From JAGOLU01 sp037138475 (GTDB taxonomy: Bacteria > Patescibacteriota > Microgenomatia > UBA1406 > GWC2-37-13), in contig JBAXII010000006.1 in the NCBI GenBank assembly GCA_037138475.1, forward strand, positions 1 through 64,000: DNA of 64,000 nt. Direction: 5' to 3'. The notes under the pieces were generated by a model. That model saw only the letters and a list, made by a program, of their open reading frames with translations, did not search any database and had not been told where the DNA came from. Positions 8,586-17,104 of this stretch are shown in pieces (positions within the stretch are counted from its first letter, which is position 1; each line of letters begins with the position of its first letter). The position numbers and the translations under genes are program-made.

Positions 8586-8826
8586 TACGATAGATTCTTC
8601 TCCCGCCACGGCGGGATCAGAATGACGAACCTTTGTCATCTTGAGCAATAGCGAAAGATCCAGAAGATCAAATATGAGATTCTTCTCCGCCGAGCTGGCG
8701 GATCAGAATGACGAACCTTGGGCATCTTGAGCGATAGCGAAAGATCTATACGCATGAGATTCTTCTCAGCCCAGGGCGGGATCAAGATGACTGCTCATTT
8801 TCATCTTGAGCGATAGCGAAAGATCC
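8586..8826. repeat. Palindromic repeat cluster, right of GIY-YIG gene
   Basis: Alternating half units: GATTCTTCTCCCGCCACGGCGGGATCAGAATGAC-type and GTCATCTTGAGC-type, with about three copies of each in degenerate form. The GC-rich loop arms vary (CCCGCCACGGCGGG, CCGCCGAGCTGGCGG) but keep pairing, a sign of hairpin structure. Confidence 0.85.
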
Positions 8827-8840
8827 CGTGAAGCTCGAAG

Positions 8841-9419
8841 CTATAACGATTCGATCAGATCAAAAATTTTGTGGATTTTGGATGCCCACGCATCTGGAGT
8901 ATTTGGATTGTATATCTGCGCTATTTCCTCAACAGTGTCATGTCCCTTACGATGATAATTTCTTGCAAGTCCTTTGTTTATACTTCGTATCGCCTGCTCG
9001 TGGCTTTCAAATGGTTCCTTATAACTTCCTGGATATATTCCCCATCCCCAGCAATTTAGAGGATCGCGATCAGGGGTGGATTGACACTGATTTGACTCAA
9101 TTGTCGCTATGGTCGTCACAAAGCGATAGTCGATGCCTACGCGATCTGCCTCTGATACTAGAAGAGCCGAGTGACTAGCGAGAGGGCTCAATCTCCCATT
9201 AAGTTTCTGACGATACGCAAAGTACTTACTGAGTTGGATCGCACGTGGATCAGGAGTAGGAGTCGGGGATGGAGTGACTGTGGGGATAGAGACTGACACA
9301 GAGAGCACCTCTGGCTTTGAACGTGACCATCGTGATTGGTAGATACCCCCTGCTACAGCGAGCGCAAAAAGGGTCATCGAGACGGCATAAACGCGCCAGT
9401 CAAATATATATTTCCTCAT
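8841..9419 (-). CDS. Membrane-anchored lysozyme-like cell-wall hydrolase
   Basis: A 192-residue protein with one N-terminal transmembrane helix (residues of about 10-28), a Thr/Pro stalk (VTPSPTPTPDP near 50) and an extracellular domain of about 125 residues. The domain begins with an ATIESNQCQ motif whose Glu sits where lysozyme-like glucosaminidases and transglycosylases have the catalytic acid, followed by NCWGWGIYPGSYK and IAQIYNPN, typical of this fold. It probably cleaves peptidoglycan. Start at 9419 is supported by a TATACA box (minus, 9427-9432) seven bases upstream. Confidence 0.75.
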   Translation of the reverse strand: MRKYIFDWRVYAVSMTLFALAVAGGIYQSRWSRSKPEVLSVSVSIPTVTPSPTPTPDPRAIQLSKYFAYRQKLNGRLSPLASHSALLVSEADRVGIDYRFVTTIATIESNQCQSTPDRDPLNCWGWGIYPGSYKEPFESHEQAIRSINKGLARNYHRKGHDTVEEIAQIYNPNTPDAWASKIHKIFDLIESL

Positions 9420-9426
9420 ATCAGCG

Positions 9427-9434
9427 TGTATAAT
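9427..9434. promoter_or_regulatory. Overlapping divergent -10 boxes
   Basis: The palindromic core TGTATAAT serves both strands: TATAAT (9429-9434, plus) for tRNA-Arg and TATACA (9427-9432, minus) for the hydrolase gene. Firing in one direction should exclude the other. Confidence 0.55.
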
Positions 9435-9449
9435 AGCATAGAAGGATTT

Positions 9450-9523
9450 GCGCTCGTAGCTTAACTGGATAGAGCATCAGTCTTCGGAACTGAGGGTTAC
9501 AGGTTCAAATCCTGTCGAGCGCA
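9450..9523 (+). tRNA. tRNA-Arg (anticodon TCG)
   Basis: Acceptor GCGCTCG/CGAGCGC, anticodon stem TCAGT/ACTGA with loop CTTCGGA, and T-arm ACAGG-TTCAAAT-CCTGT. 74 bases; CCA is not encoded. Confidence 0.95.
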
Positions 9524-9660
9524 CCGAGAGCAAATTCCAAATTCAAAGTTCCAAGTAATTTTCAAAGACCAATAATCAAACCTAGGACAGTTACTATGAT
9601 TTGATATTAAGATTTGGAGCTTATTTGGAACTTGTACATTGAAAATTGGAGATTTGCATG
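9524..9660. repeat. AT-rich word repeat between tRNAs
   Basis: Runs of AAATTCCAAATTC, AAAGTTCCAAG, GATTTGGAGCTTATTTGGAACTTG and similar words. The same vocabulary appears inside 23S rRNA and several genes. Confidence 0.7.
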
Positions 9661-9666
9661 TCGATA

Positions 9667-9738
9667 GGGCTTGTAGCTCAACGGTAGAGCAGTTCCCTCT
9701 TAAGGAATTGGTTGAGAGTTCAAATCTCTCCAAGCTCA
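9667..9738 (+). tRNA. tRNA-Lys (anticodon CTT)
   Basis: Acceptor GGGCTTG/CAAGCTC, anticodon loop CTCTTAA within GTTCC/GGAAT, and T-arm GAGAG-TTCAAAT-CTCTC. 72 bases, CCA not encoded. Confidence 0.93.
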
Positions 9739-9744
9739 CAGATA

Positions 9745-9965
9745 GTTCTGGTCGAGATTCTTCCCCGCCACAGGCGGACGAGTCTGCCGAAACAACAGAT
9801 CCTTCACTTCGTACAGGATGACCGGTCATTTGTCATCTTGAGCGTGAGCGAAAGATCTCGCATACAAGGGATCCTTCACGGAGCCTGTCCTGAGTGTGCC
9901 GAAGGATTCAGGATGACATATCCAGTCATCGTACCTGGCTCACCGAATCGATGGGTCAAGATGAC
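9745..9965. repeat. Palindromic repeats between tRNA-Lys and HAD gene
   Basis: Degenerate units: GAGATTCTTCCCCGCC..., GATCCTTCACTTCGTACAGGATGAC, GTCATCTTGAGCGTGAGCG and GATCCTTCACGG...TCAGGATGAC. No gene is visible in this stretch. Confidence 0.8.
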
Positions 9966-9975
9966 AAGGAGGGGA

Positions 9976-10767
9976 TCAATATAGTGGCTTTTTGGGTATC
10001 GGAGGAGGGTTGTCGCTCATGATAAACTTCTCGATGACCCAGGCTAACCCATCCTCTTTGACAGTTGGCGCTATGTGATGCGCGAGCTCCTTCAGACGCT
10101 CTGTCGCGTTGCCCATCGCGATTTTGGTACCACAGAAATTTAGGAGTGTGATATCGTTTGCGCTGTCCCCTACTCCTACACACTCCTTGGAGTTGAGACC
10201 CAGCTTTTTGGCTACCGTTTGAAGTGCCATAAACTTCGTAGCGTGGATATGTTTGACAGATACGATCGTCATCCCCTTTTCAAAACTCACCGCGGTTTCG
10301 ACGAGCAGCAGAGGGATTTTCTTCACCTGTTTTACAAAGTCCTGGACCAAGTCCTCACTGACCAAGAAGGTGACGAGCTCGGTGATAGGTTTTACTTTGT
10401 AGGTTTTGAGCGAGCCAGCTTTGTCTGATTCGTAGTCGTATACTTTTGAGCCTGGGTACTGTTTTGCGATTTCCACCACCTTCTCAGCCACTCCCGGATC
10501 AAGGTCTTGCTCCCAAAGTATCTTGCCAGTCAGAGGATCTATGACCTGCACGCCACCGAGTGTGACGACGGGCACCTTGATCTTGAAAAGTTTTGCGAGG
10601 TCCTTGGCTCTTTTCCAGTTCCTGCTCGTCGCAAAGAGGGTATGAACTTTGGATTGTGCAGTTGCAATGGCGTTGATCACTGTTTGGCTTGGCACCGATT
10701 TTGGATCGCTGGGAAGGGCTGTGCCGTCCAAGTCGAATATGATGGCTTTCGTGAATGATGTGGTCAT
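9976..10767 (-). CDS. HAD-superfamily phosphatase, Cof type
   Basis: A 263-residue hydrolase. Motif I is IIFDLDGTA (residues of about 8-16; nucleophile and acid/base Asp), motif II FATSR, and motif IV GVGDSANDITLL (two Asp for Mg2+). The central cap domain of about 100 residues fits the Cof (C2) class, which removes phosphate from sugars, nucleotides or cofactors. ATG at 10767 is preferred because it overlaps the stop of the upstream gene as ATGA (10764-10767), so translation is probably coupled. Substrate unknown. Confidence 0.85.
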   Translation of the reverse strand: MTTSFTKAIIFDLDGTALPSDPKSVPSQTVINAIATAQSKVHTLFATSRNWKRAKDLAKLFKIKVPVVTLGGVQVIDPLTGKILWEQDLDPGVAEKVVEIAKQYPGSKVYDYESDKAGSLKTYKVKPITELVTFLVSEDLVQDFVKQVKKIPLLLVETAVSFEKGMTIVSVKHIHATKFMALQTVAKKLGLNSKECVGVGDSANDITLLNFCGTKIAMGNATERLKELAHHIAPTVKEDGLAWVIEKFIMSDNPPPIPKKPLY

Positions 10768-12392
10768 ATGATTTCCTCCCTCTTTGAGCGGGTGAACTTC
10801 ACCCACTCTTCGATAATTTCGATAATCAGTTTGTATGGCGCTTCGATAAGAACATCAAATATAAAGGTAAAGAAATTGAGCTTTGCCATCCCGCTGGAGA
10901 AGAATTTGCCAAGGGTGAGGATAGGCATAAAGAAGAAGTCGACAAATGGAGTGAGAATCGTATCGCGGTCGATGAGCTTGTACTCGCTGGTGACCTGGCG
11001 GATACGCTGTGCAAAGAAGGCAATGGTCGAGACAAAAAATATAAATATGCCCTTACTAATTATATTAAACGAGAGCATATCGAGGACAGTCAGGATAACC
11101 CAAAGAGTGACGCCAAAGGCGAGGATGTACAGGAGAGTAAACCCTGCCTGGAGGTGTGGCTTACGTGCGCGAGTTTTTTGTGCGAGGAGTGCCACTTTGT
11201 TTTCATAGCTCTCATCACTGTCAATGATGTCGACGATACGCTGGAAGATGCGCTTGGTGTTTTCCTCATTGGGGATACTGGTCGTAAAGATGATAAATGC
11301 CATCATCAGTACGGGGAACACTGAGTTGATCACGACCGACTCGTAATGGATAGATCCGTAGAAATATTGGGAAAGTGGACCCTCAAGGAGGATGGCGAGC
11401 AACATCTTTGTGATCAAAATGTAGATGATGGAGCGGACTCCGAGTACGCGAAGTCTGCTGCTGGTGAGGGCATACTTTTGCCTACAAAGCAGCTCTATAT
11501 CGGTCCAGAGTGACTCCTTGGTTGCGAGTATCCCATTGATCTCCTCAGGTTTCTTGAGTTTGATGAGTTCAAACAAGATGAGGTAGGGAGGAAGTTGTTT
11601 TTTGATAAACTTACCAAGTTTTTCGAGATTGGAGTTATTGAGCGTATCGTCGATTTTTTGGAAAATCTGGGGCATTTTGTGAGCGATATCCTCCAGAGTC
11701 TTTGTGTCATACGATGCCAACGGCTGGTAAAACACAGTAAACAGATGGTAACGCTGGTAGGGAGTGTCAGACTTACGATAGGTCTTTTCAAGCGAGGCGA
11801 GCAGGTAGGCGTGTTGAAGTTCTGTGGGTACTTCCTCGATCTGCACTCTATTTTTCAAGGACTGAAACATAAAGTAGGTGAAGATATTCTCACGCTGTGA
11901 GCTCTCGGGCGAGAGGTGCTCCTCTATCTCACAGGTCATCATATCGAGTAAAAACTGCATGAGATACGATGCCTTGGTATGCTCACGACCTGTCACGAGG
12001 CTAACTTTGACCTTTTGGTAGGTGTCGAGGATCTTTTGTACGGAGACGATATCTCCTTCTGAGAGTGAATCTGTTGGAAAGTAGCGAGCCCACAAGAGCT
12101 CACGAACGATATTTTCAGCTTCTCCTGCTCCTGAGGGGTTCATCGAGAGACGTCGCTTTACGATGCGCTCTATGGCGGCGCGACGGACGAGGTGCTCATC
12201 TTTGTATTCGATCACATTGCGCACACGTTCGTAGGCGAGTGCGAAGAAGCTTACTGCACGGGAAACAGTGATTTTGGAGTATTCGTCAGGCTTTGCCTTG
12301 AGCTTTATGGCTTTTACAGCCTGGAGTAACGCAAGGGAGACTGGCGAGAGTTCGATCGGTCCACTGGGAGCCTGTTGGGTGCCTTCAGACAT
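10764..12392 (-). CDS. Polytopic membrane protein of unknown function
   Basis: A 542-residue protein with a long soluble N-terminal part (about 300 residues, mostly helical and charged) and a C-terminal membrane part of four to five helices (for example IIYILITKMLLAILL, FPVLMMAFIIFTT, LLYILAFGVTLWVILT, FIFFVSTIAFFA). I recognise no catalytic motif. It has a full promoter: TTGAGC (minus, 12423-12428), 17-base spacer, TATAAT (12400-12405), seven bases to the ATG. It forms a two-gene operon with the HAD phosphatase. Confidence 0.75.
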   Translation of the reverse strand: MSEGTQQAPSGPIELSPVSLALLQAVKAIKLKAKPDEYSKITVSRAVSFFALAYERVRNVIEYKDEHLVRRAAIERIVKRRLSMNPSGAGEAENIVRELLWARYFPTDSLSEGDIVSVQKILDTYQKVKVSLVTGREHTKASYLMQFLLDMMTCEIEEHLSPESSQRENIFTYFMFQSLKNRVQIEEVPTELQHAYLLASLEKTYRKSDTPYQRYHLFTVFYQPLASYDTKTLEDIAHKMPQIFQKIDDTLNNSNLEKLGKFIKKQLPPYLILFELIKLKKPEEINGILATKESLWTDIELLCRQKYALTSSRLRVLGVRSIIYILITKMLLAILLEGPLSQYFYGSIHYESVVINSVFPVLMMAFIIFTTSIPNEENTKRIFQRIVDIIDSDESYENKVALLAQKTRARKPHLQAGFTLLYILAFGVTLWVILTVLDMLSFNIISKGIFIFFVSTIAFFAQRIRQVTSEYKLIDRDTILTPFVDFFFMPILTLGKFFSSGMAKLNFFTFIFDVLIEAPYKLIIEIIEEWVKFTRSKREEII

Positions 12393-12399
12393 ACCCCGT

Positions 12400-12428
12400 A
12401 TTATACCTTATAGCGACCCAAAGCTCAA
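12400..12428 (-). promoter_or_regulatory. Promoter of the membrane protein/HAD operon (leaderless)
   Basis: TTGAGC-N17-TATAAT on the minus strand, seven bases before the ATG at 12392. Confidence 0.75.
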
Positions 12429-12443
12429 ATGGGTCAGTAGCCC

Positions 12444-12470
12444 TTGACCGCTGCCTACTTGTGATACAAT
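12444..12470 (+). promoter_or_regulatory. Promoter candidate for the phosphohexomutase gene
   Basis: TTGACC (12444-12449), 15-base spacer, TACAAT (12465-12470). The box overlaps an in-frame ATG at 12469, so that ATG cannot be the start if this promoter is used. Confidence 0.5.
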
Positions 12471-12498
12471 GACCGCAAATCGTGTTATTTATTACTCA

Positions 12499-14604
12499 AT
12501 GAATACTATGGATAGGTACCTAGAGCTTGTAAAACAAGGTTTTGAAACAGTGAAAATTAATGCAAAGTATCGTCAATCTGCATACGACAATCTGGCACAA
12601 TGGCTCGAAAAGCCCGAATTTGCTGGGTATGTCCCTCAAATCAAGCATCTTATTGATTCAAAACACTGGGATTATCTTCTTGATTCATTTTACCAAGTTG
12701 TACCCTTTGGCACTGGTGGCAGACGTGGTGAGGTGGGCATAGGTCCAAATCGTATAAATCACTGGACTATACAGTCCTCCGCTCAAGGACATAGTCAGTT
12801 TCTCCTCAAGCAGTATGGGAATGATGCAAAATCTCGGGGTGTAGTACTTGCCTGGGATGTACGATGTTTTTATGGGAACAAGTACTTTTCAACAGATTTG
12901 CCAAATCCGGTGATGAATCTGACCGGTGACAAGCTTGCACGTGCTGCTGCAGAGGTGTATACCGCAAATGGTATCAAGGTGTATATCTTTGATGGGGTTC
13001 GAACAACGCCAGAATTGTCATTTGCTGTCAGATTTCTCCATACCGTCGGTGGTGACGTCTTCTCTGCTTCTCATAATCCTCCCTCTCATAATGGTAAAAA
13101 GGTGTACGACGAGACAGGTGGGCAATTAGTCCCGCCCAATGATGAAGCGCTGGTAAAGTGTGTAACTGAAGAGGTGCAAGAGATACTCACAGCCCCGTAC
13201 GAGGAAATGCTGAAGAAGGGACTCGTAGAAGTTGTGGGCAAGGCTGTCGATGATGCATATGTTGCAGCTGCTTCACAGGTGAGCCTCAGTACTGCTCGTG
13301 GCATAAAAATTGCTTTCACTCCTATGCACGGATGTGCATCTACATCTGTGTTGAAGGTATTGACTCATTTGGGATTTGATATACATGTAGATCCGATGAC
13401 AGGCAATCCGAGTGGTAAGTTTGAACACGTCACTTTTAATATTCCCAATCCTGAAGTACTACAGTCTTTTGATGTACCTCTGAAATACGCCAAAGAAATT
13501 AATGCAGATATACTACTCAATACAGATCCGGATGCAGACAGAGTCGGCATCATGATCAAACACCATGGTGAGTGGGTGTTTATAAACGGGAATGAAATCG
13601 CATCAATTCTAACAGAATATGTAGTATCAAAGAAAAAATCTTCACTCAAAGGACAAGGAGTCGTCATCAAAACCATGGTGACCACAGATTTGATACGCGA
13701 AATCTGCAAGCTCAACGACGTACGACTGATAGGAGATTTACTCGTCGGGTTCAAGTATGTAGGAGTTGAGATGAATAAACTCGAGGCCACAGGACAAATG
13801 GATAATTTTTTATTTGGTTGTGAAGAAAGTCATGGGTATATTGCAGGTGGATATGTTAGAGAAAAGGACGCATGTCCAGCTGCCATCTGGCTATCAGAGC
13901 TTGCTTCTGAACTCAAAGCTGATGGCAGGACACTTGTGGATTACTTAGAATCGCTCTATGCAAAGTATGGATATTTTGGGAACTATCTATCAGAGATACG
14001 TATGCCTGGCGCCGAGGGCAAGGCCATGATAGACAAAATCCAAGATACGATGAGGAGCACTCCACCACGGGCGTTTGGATCATATGTCATTGACCATCTG
14101 GAGGATTGTCTCCAACGGATGCCCCTTGTATCTGAAACAGATAAGTCCAGCAAGAATGTATTGGTATTCCACCTAGTGCCCACAGAGGGAACCACATCCA
14201 TAAAAGTCACCCTCAGACCATCAGGTACTGAGCCAAAAACTAAGATGTATATCGAAGTGGGTAGTAAGCCTTTTGATCTGAAGCAGATGGCACAAATCAA
14301 AGAAGATGTTTCGAAAATAATCAAAGAAATAGAAAAAGCATTTATGAAAGCGTGTTACAAGATCATCGGTGTAGATTTCCCTGATAGAGGATTTTTGTTA
14401 TTCTGGCAGCTGCCACTCCAAGAAAAGATGAGGTATTTTGAAATCGAATCTGACATAGTCGCGCTAAAGGATGTTGAGCAATCGGAGCGGAAGGCAAAGT
14501 TGGAGAGTATTCTCTCATTCCTTGGTACTGATCCAATCATGAAAGTTGATGAGGCATTTAAGAACAAATATACAGTGGGCATTGCAGAGTATTTGGGATT
14601 GTAA
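12499..14604 (+). CDS. Phosphoglucomutase/phosphomannomutase (alpha-D-phosphohexomutase)
   Basis: About 701 residues. All four active-site loops are present: phosphoserine loop FSASHNPPSHNG, metal loop LNTDPDADRVGIM, sugar-binding loop GCEESHGYIAGG and phosphate-binding loop LRPSGTEPKTKMY. It interconverts hexose 1- and 6-phosphates, feeding nucleotide-sugar synthesis for cell-surface glycans. The length, with about 120 residues before the serine loop and an extra 90-residue C-terminal tail, exceeds bacterial ManB/PgcA. The tail is unfamiliar. Start at 12499 is uncertain; 12508 is possible, and 12469 is disfavoured because a -10 box covers it. It leads a two-gene unit with the following phosphatase. 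Confidence 0.85.
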   Translation: MNTMDRYLELVKQGFETVKINAKYRQSAYDNLAQWLEKPEFAGYVPQIKHLIDSKHWDYLLDSFYQVVPFGTGGRRGEVGIGPNRINHWTIQSSAQGHSQFLLKQYGNDAKSRGVVLAWDVRCFYGNKYFSTDLPNPVMNLTGDKLARAAAEVYTANGIKVYIFDGVRTTPELSFAVRFLHTVGGDVFSASHNPPSHNGKKVYDETGGQLVPPNDEALVKCVTEEVQEILTAPYEEMLKKGLVEVVGKAVDDAYVAAASQVSLSTARGIKIAFTPMHGCASTSVLKVLTHLGFDIHVDPMTGNPSGKFEHVTFNIPNPEVLQSFDVPLKYAKEINADILLNTDPDADRVGIMIKHHGEWVFINGNEIASILTEYVVSKKKSSLKGQGVVIKTMVTTDLIREICKLNDVRLIGDLLVGFKYVGVEMNKLEATGQMDNFLFGCEESHGYIAGGYVREKDACPAAIWLSELASELKADGRTLVDYLESLYAKYGYFGNYLSEIRMPGAEGKAMIDKIQDTMRSTPPRAFGSYVIDHLEDCLQRMPLVSETDKSSKNVLVFHLVPTEGTTSIKVTLRPSGTEPKTKMYIEVGSKPFDLKQMAQIKEDVSKIIKEIEKAFMKACYKIIGVDFPDRGFLLFWQLPLQEKMRYFEIESDIVALKDVEQSERKAKLESILSFLGTDPIMKVDEAFKNKYTVGIAEYLGL

Positions 14605-14613
14605 TATATACCT

Positions 14614-15369
14614 ATGGATCTCACACATGTTGCACAGTCAGCACTACACATTGTCACTGAAGTTGGTGAATTTGTTGCGCATGAGTTTTACAAACCACAA
14701 CAGGTGAAGCAAAAAGGCATAAGGAATCCACAGACTGACACTGATACCAATGCTGAGCGACTACTGTCAGCCAAACTGCACGAGCTGCTTCCAGAGGCTG
14801 GTTTTATACGCGAAGAAGAGGTAGGCGCGCGCGGTGAGAGATACAACTGGGTTATCGATCCCATTGATGGCACAAAGTATTTTTCTACCCGGTGTCCACT
14901 TTTTTATACGCAAATTGCACTGTTGGACGGCGATGAGATCATTTTCTCTGCTATTTACCAACCAATAGCGCGGCAGATGTTTTATGCAGTCAAAGGGCGA
15001 GGCGCATATATGGATCATACACGGCTCTATTTGGGAGATGATGGTCCGCTCTCTCGTGCCCTAGTAAACCTCGAGATTGGACATATTGGCACAGATCCCT
15101 ATAGAACAGAAGTACTCTCAAAATTGTCCATTGCGGCACACCGCATCCATCTCATTTCTGGTGTGTTGGCACCCTATGTGCTTACCAACACTATACAAGC
15201 ATATGTAAAGTATTGTAGCGTGACGCAAATATACGATATAGCACCACGACTCCTTCTGTACACCGAGGCAAATGCAGCTGTGAAGAAGCTTGATTTTCAT
15301 GGTACTGAGCTCATGATCGTGGCGCACGAACGACTTGCAAATGAAATAGAAAAAACCATCTGTGGGTGA
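14614..15369 (+). CDS. Inositol monophosphatase-family phosphatase
   Basis: A 251-residue IMPase/CysQ/FBPase-fold enzyme. It has the metal-binding REEEVG motif (residue of about 68) and the signature VIDPIDGTKYFS (85-96), where D-P-I-D-G-T binds Mg2+ and the phosphate. The third family motif, usually WDxAAG, appears as YDIAP near residue 210, retaining the Asp. Likely removes phosphate from a sugar or nucleotide 3'-phosphate. It follows the phosphohexomutase by ten bases; TAATAT six bases before the ATG could give a separate leaderless start. Confidence 0.85.
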   Translation: MDLTHVAQSALHIVTEVGEFVAHEFYKPQQVKQKGIRNPQTDTDTNAERLLSAKLHELLPEAGFIREEEVGARGERYNWVIDPIDGTKYFSTRCPLFYTQIALLDGDEIIFSAIYQPIARQMFYAVKGRGAYMDHTRLYLGDDGPLSRALVNLEIGHIGTDPYRTEVLSKLSIAAHRIHLISGVLAPYVLTNTIQAYVKYCSVTQIYDIAPRLLLYTEANAAVKKLDFHGTELMIVAHERLANEIEKTICG

Positions 15370-15375
15370 TGTTTC

Positions 15376-16071
15376 CTATAGCATCATCATGATCACTATT
15401 TCAAGTTGATCGCGGAGAGAGAGCGGAGTGTTACTCCCTGTCTTTGTATTCATTTCTACTTTTTGCAGCTGATGGTAGAACTTCACCAGACGTGTCTGAT
15501 CCCATGAGCGCAGGCCTGTACGCGCAGTATTCACTAGATAGGGACTATCTTTGGGCTTTGCATCTGCGGCGAGAAGGATCATGAGCTTCACATGACGCAC
15601 GATCATAAAAAACGTCATCTCTATAGGCTGGTGCAGCGAGAGAGATCTGAGCTTGCGCAAAAATTCTTTTGATTTGCCTGGCACCAGAAGTGGGAGCAGA
15701 GAAAAAGTGCTTTCAGGCATCGGACTGTCATGGATCCATCCACCCTTTTCACCCGTGAGACCGAGGTCATACGCTGATCGATCCTCCCAGTCGAGAAGCT
15801 CTACAGAAGCATTATTGACGAGAGCTCGGAGTTCCTCCTTGGCCTTGCGTGCATATTTACGTTTAAACACCGCGACGAGGTTAGTCGTTTCGTACACGGG
15901 CGCACCAGAAAACAGATCGTGTGCATCGGAGCCTCCCGACATGATCATTTGTATCACCTCAGATGCATCTATGGATTTGATTTCTCGTCCACCTTTGATA
16001 TACGCGCTCCGCTTTGCACTGAGTGCATCGCGCGAGGCTGCGGTATGATCTCCACAAAATACGAGTAGCAT
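15376..16071 (-). CDS. holA: DNA polymerase III delta subunit-like protein (HolA)
   Basis: A 231-residue protein resembling the clamp-loader delta subunit. The N-terminus LLVFCGDHTAASRDAL matches the usual 'lyGeD..l' start. The C-terminal third carries YLVNTARTGLRSWDQTRLVKFYHQLQKVEMNTKTG, like the HolA pattern 'hpyvlrkl..qar.fs...L......l...D...K.G'. It is shorter than E. coli HolA (about 340) and the P-loop-derived regions are weak. Start at 16071 is supported by TATCAT (minus, 16078-16083) six bases upstream; it is divergent from the PfkB gene. Moderate confidence. Confidence 0.65.
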   Translation of the reverse strand: MLLVFCGDHTAASRDALSAKRSAYIKGGREIKSIDASEVIQMIMSGGSDAHDLFSGAPVYETTNLVAVFKRKYARKAKEELRALVNNASVELLDWEDRSAYDLGLTGEKGGWIHDSPMPESTFSLLPLLVPGKSKEFLRKLRSLSLHQPIEMTFFMIVRHVKLMILLAADAKPKDSPYLVNTARTGLRSWDQTRLVKFYHQLQKVEMNTKTGSNTPLSLRDQLEIVIMMML

Positions 16072-16077
16072 AGATCT

Positions 16078-16083
16078 ATGATA
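16078..16083 (-). promoter_or_regulatory. Leaderless -10 box for the HolA-like gene
   Basis: TATCAT on the minus strand, six bases before the ATG at 16071. Confidence 0.55.
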
Positions 16084-16105
16084 CCAATTGATTACAGATA
16101 AGCGG

Positions 16106-16134
16106 TTGTAAATGGGGAGCATATTCGGTAGCAT
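16106..16134 (+). promoter_or_regulatory. Promoter of the PfkB kinase gene
   Basis: TTGTAA (16106-16111), 17-base spacer, TAGCAT (16129-16134), then eight bases to the ATG at 16143. Confidence 0.55.
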
Positions 16135-16142
16135 GTATGCAT

Positions 16143-17054
16143 ATGTATGATGTGATTTGTGTAGGTACTACGACGATTGATATGTATTATCGCGGGGGTG
16201 ATTTGACTTTAAAGAACGGTTCATTTGATCTCGTGCATGGGAATAAATATTTTGCTGATTTTTTTCACGAGTCAGTGGGGGGAGGGGCAACCAATGTAGC
16301 TATAGGACTTGCCAAACTTGGACTGCATCCGACACTTGCATCTGAAATAGGTCAGAACCCATTTAAGCGCGTGATCTATGAAAAGCTCGACCTGTCAGGA
16401 GTAAGCTATAAGCACTGCTATCTCTCTGAGTCATATCAAAACTTCTCGACTATCCTCCTGTGTGACAAAGGTGAAAAGACCGTGATCAACTATCGGAGTC
16501 CTCAGTCGCATTTTCATCGACATACACTTCCTGACGAATTATTTATCCATTCTCGCGCGCTCTACCTTGGTCATATTGCTCAGCTTGCGACGCATTATCG
16601 TGTACAACTCCTGAAGCTGGCACGTGCACACAAGCTGCCAACATTTGTGACTATGGGAGCTGATGATTTGGCTGGCGAGTACCAGAGTGTCGCACAGATT
16701 ATGAAGGAGACTGATGTGCTCATCGTAAACAAGACTGAAATAGCAACATATGTACAAGTGTCTCCAGATTCGCTGGATCTTCAGGACAATCTACACCTTG
16801 CATTCCCTAACCTGATGTTGCCACCTCTTCTCATCGTGACTGACGGAGCTCATGGCGTGTACGCGCATGCGCGAGATCATGTCACACACCAGCCTGCTGT
16901 TCACATGGAAAAAATCGTAGATATGACTGGTGCTGGAGACGGGTTTTGTGCGGGGTTTATCGCAGCATATATCAAAGATGCACACCTGCAAGCAGCGCTC
17001 AAAAACGGTGTTGAGTTTGCGGCGAAAAAGATAGGACATTTGGGAGCGAACTAG
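16143..17054 (+). CDS. PfkB-family carbohydrate kinase
   Basis: A 303-residue ribokinase-fold enzyme. The N-terminus MYDVICVGTTTIDMYY is the usual first strand, ESVGGGATNVAIGLAKLG (residues of about 43-60) is PfkB signature 1, and DMTGAGDGFCAGF near residue 262 is signature 2 with the catalytic Asp in GAGD. It phosphorylates a sugar or nucleoside with ATP. Substrate cannot be told from sequence. Start at 16143 fits the -10 box spacing; ATG at 16137 would add two residues. It lies next to the aldose epimerase-like gene, so both may act in sugar uptake or salvage. Confidence 0.85.
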   Translation: MYDVICVGTTTIDMYYRGGDLTLKNGSFDLVHGNKYFADFFHESVGGGATNVAIGLAKLGLHPTLASEIGQNPFKRVIYEKLDLSGVSYKHCYLSESYQNFSTILLCDKGEKTVINYRSPQSHFHRHTLPDELFIHSRALYLGHIAQLATHYRVQLLKLARAHKLPTFVTMGADDLAGEYQSVAQIMKETDVLIVNKTEIATYVQVSPDSLDLQDNLHLAFPNLMLPPLLIVTDGAHGVYAHARDHVTHQPAVHMEKIVDMTGAGDGFCAGFIAAYIKDAHLQAALKNGVEFAAKKIGHLGAN

Positions 17055-17104
17055 AAAATTAAAAATGTAAAATGCAAAAGTCAAAATTGCTTTATACTTG
17101 AGGC
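17055..17104 (+). promoter_or_regulatory. Word-repeat spacer with leaderless -10 box
   Basis: AAAATTAAAAATGTAAAATGC words are followed by TATACT (17093-17098), six bases before the ATG at 17105. Confidence 0.55.

Noticed and set aside
8828..9178. 116-codon frame on the plus strand
   Set aside because: Antisense to the cell-wall hydrolase, which has motifs and a promoter.
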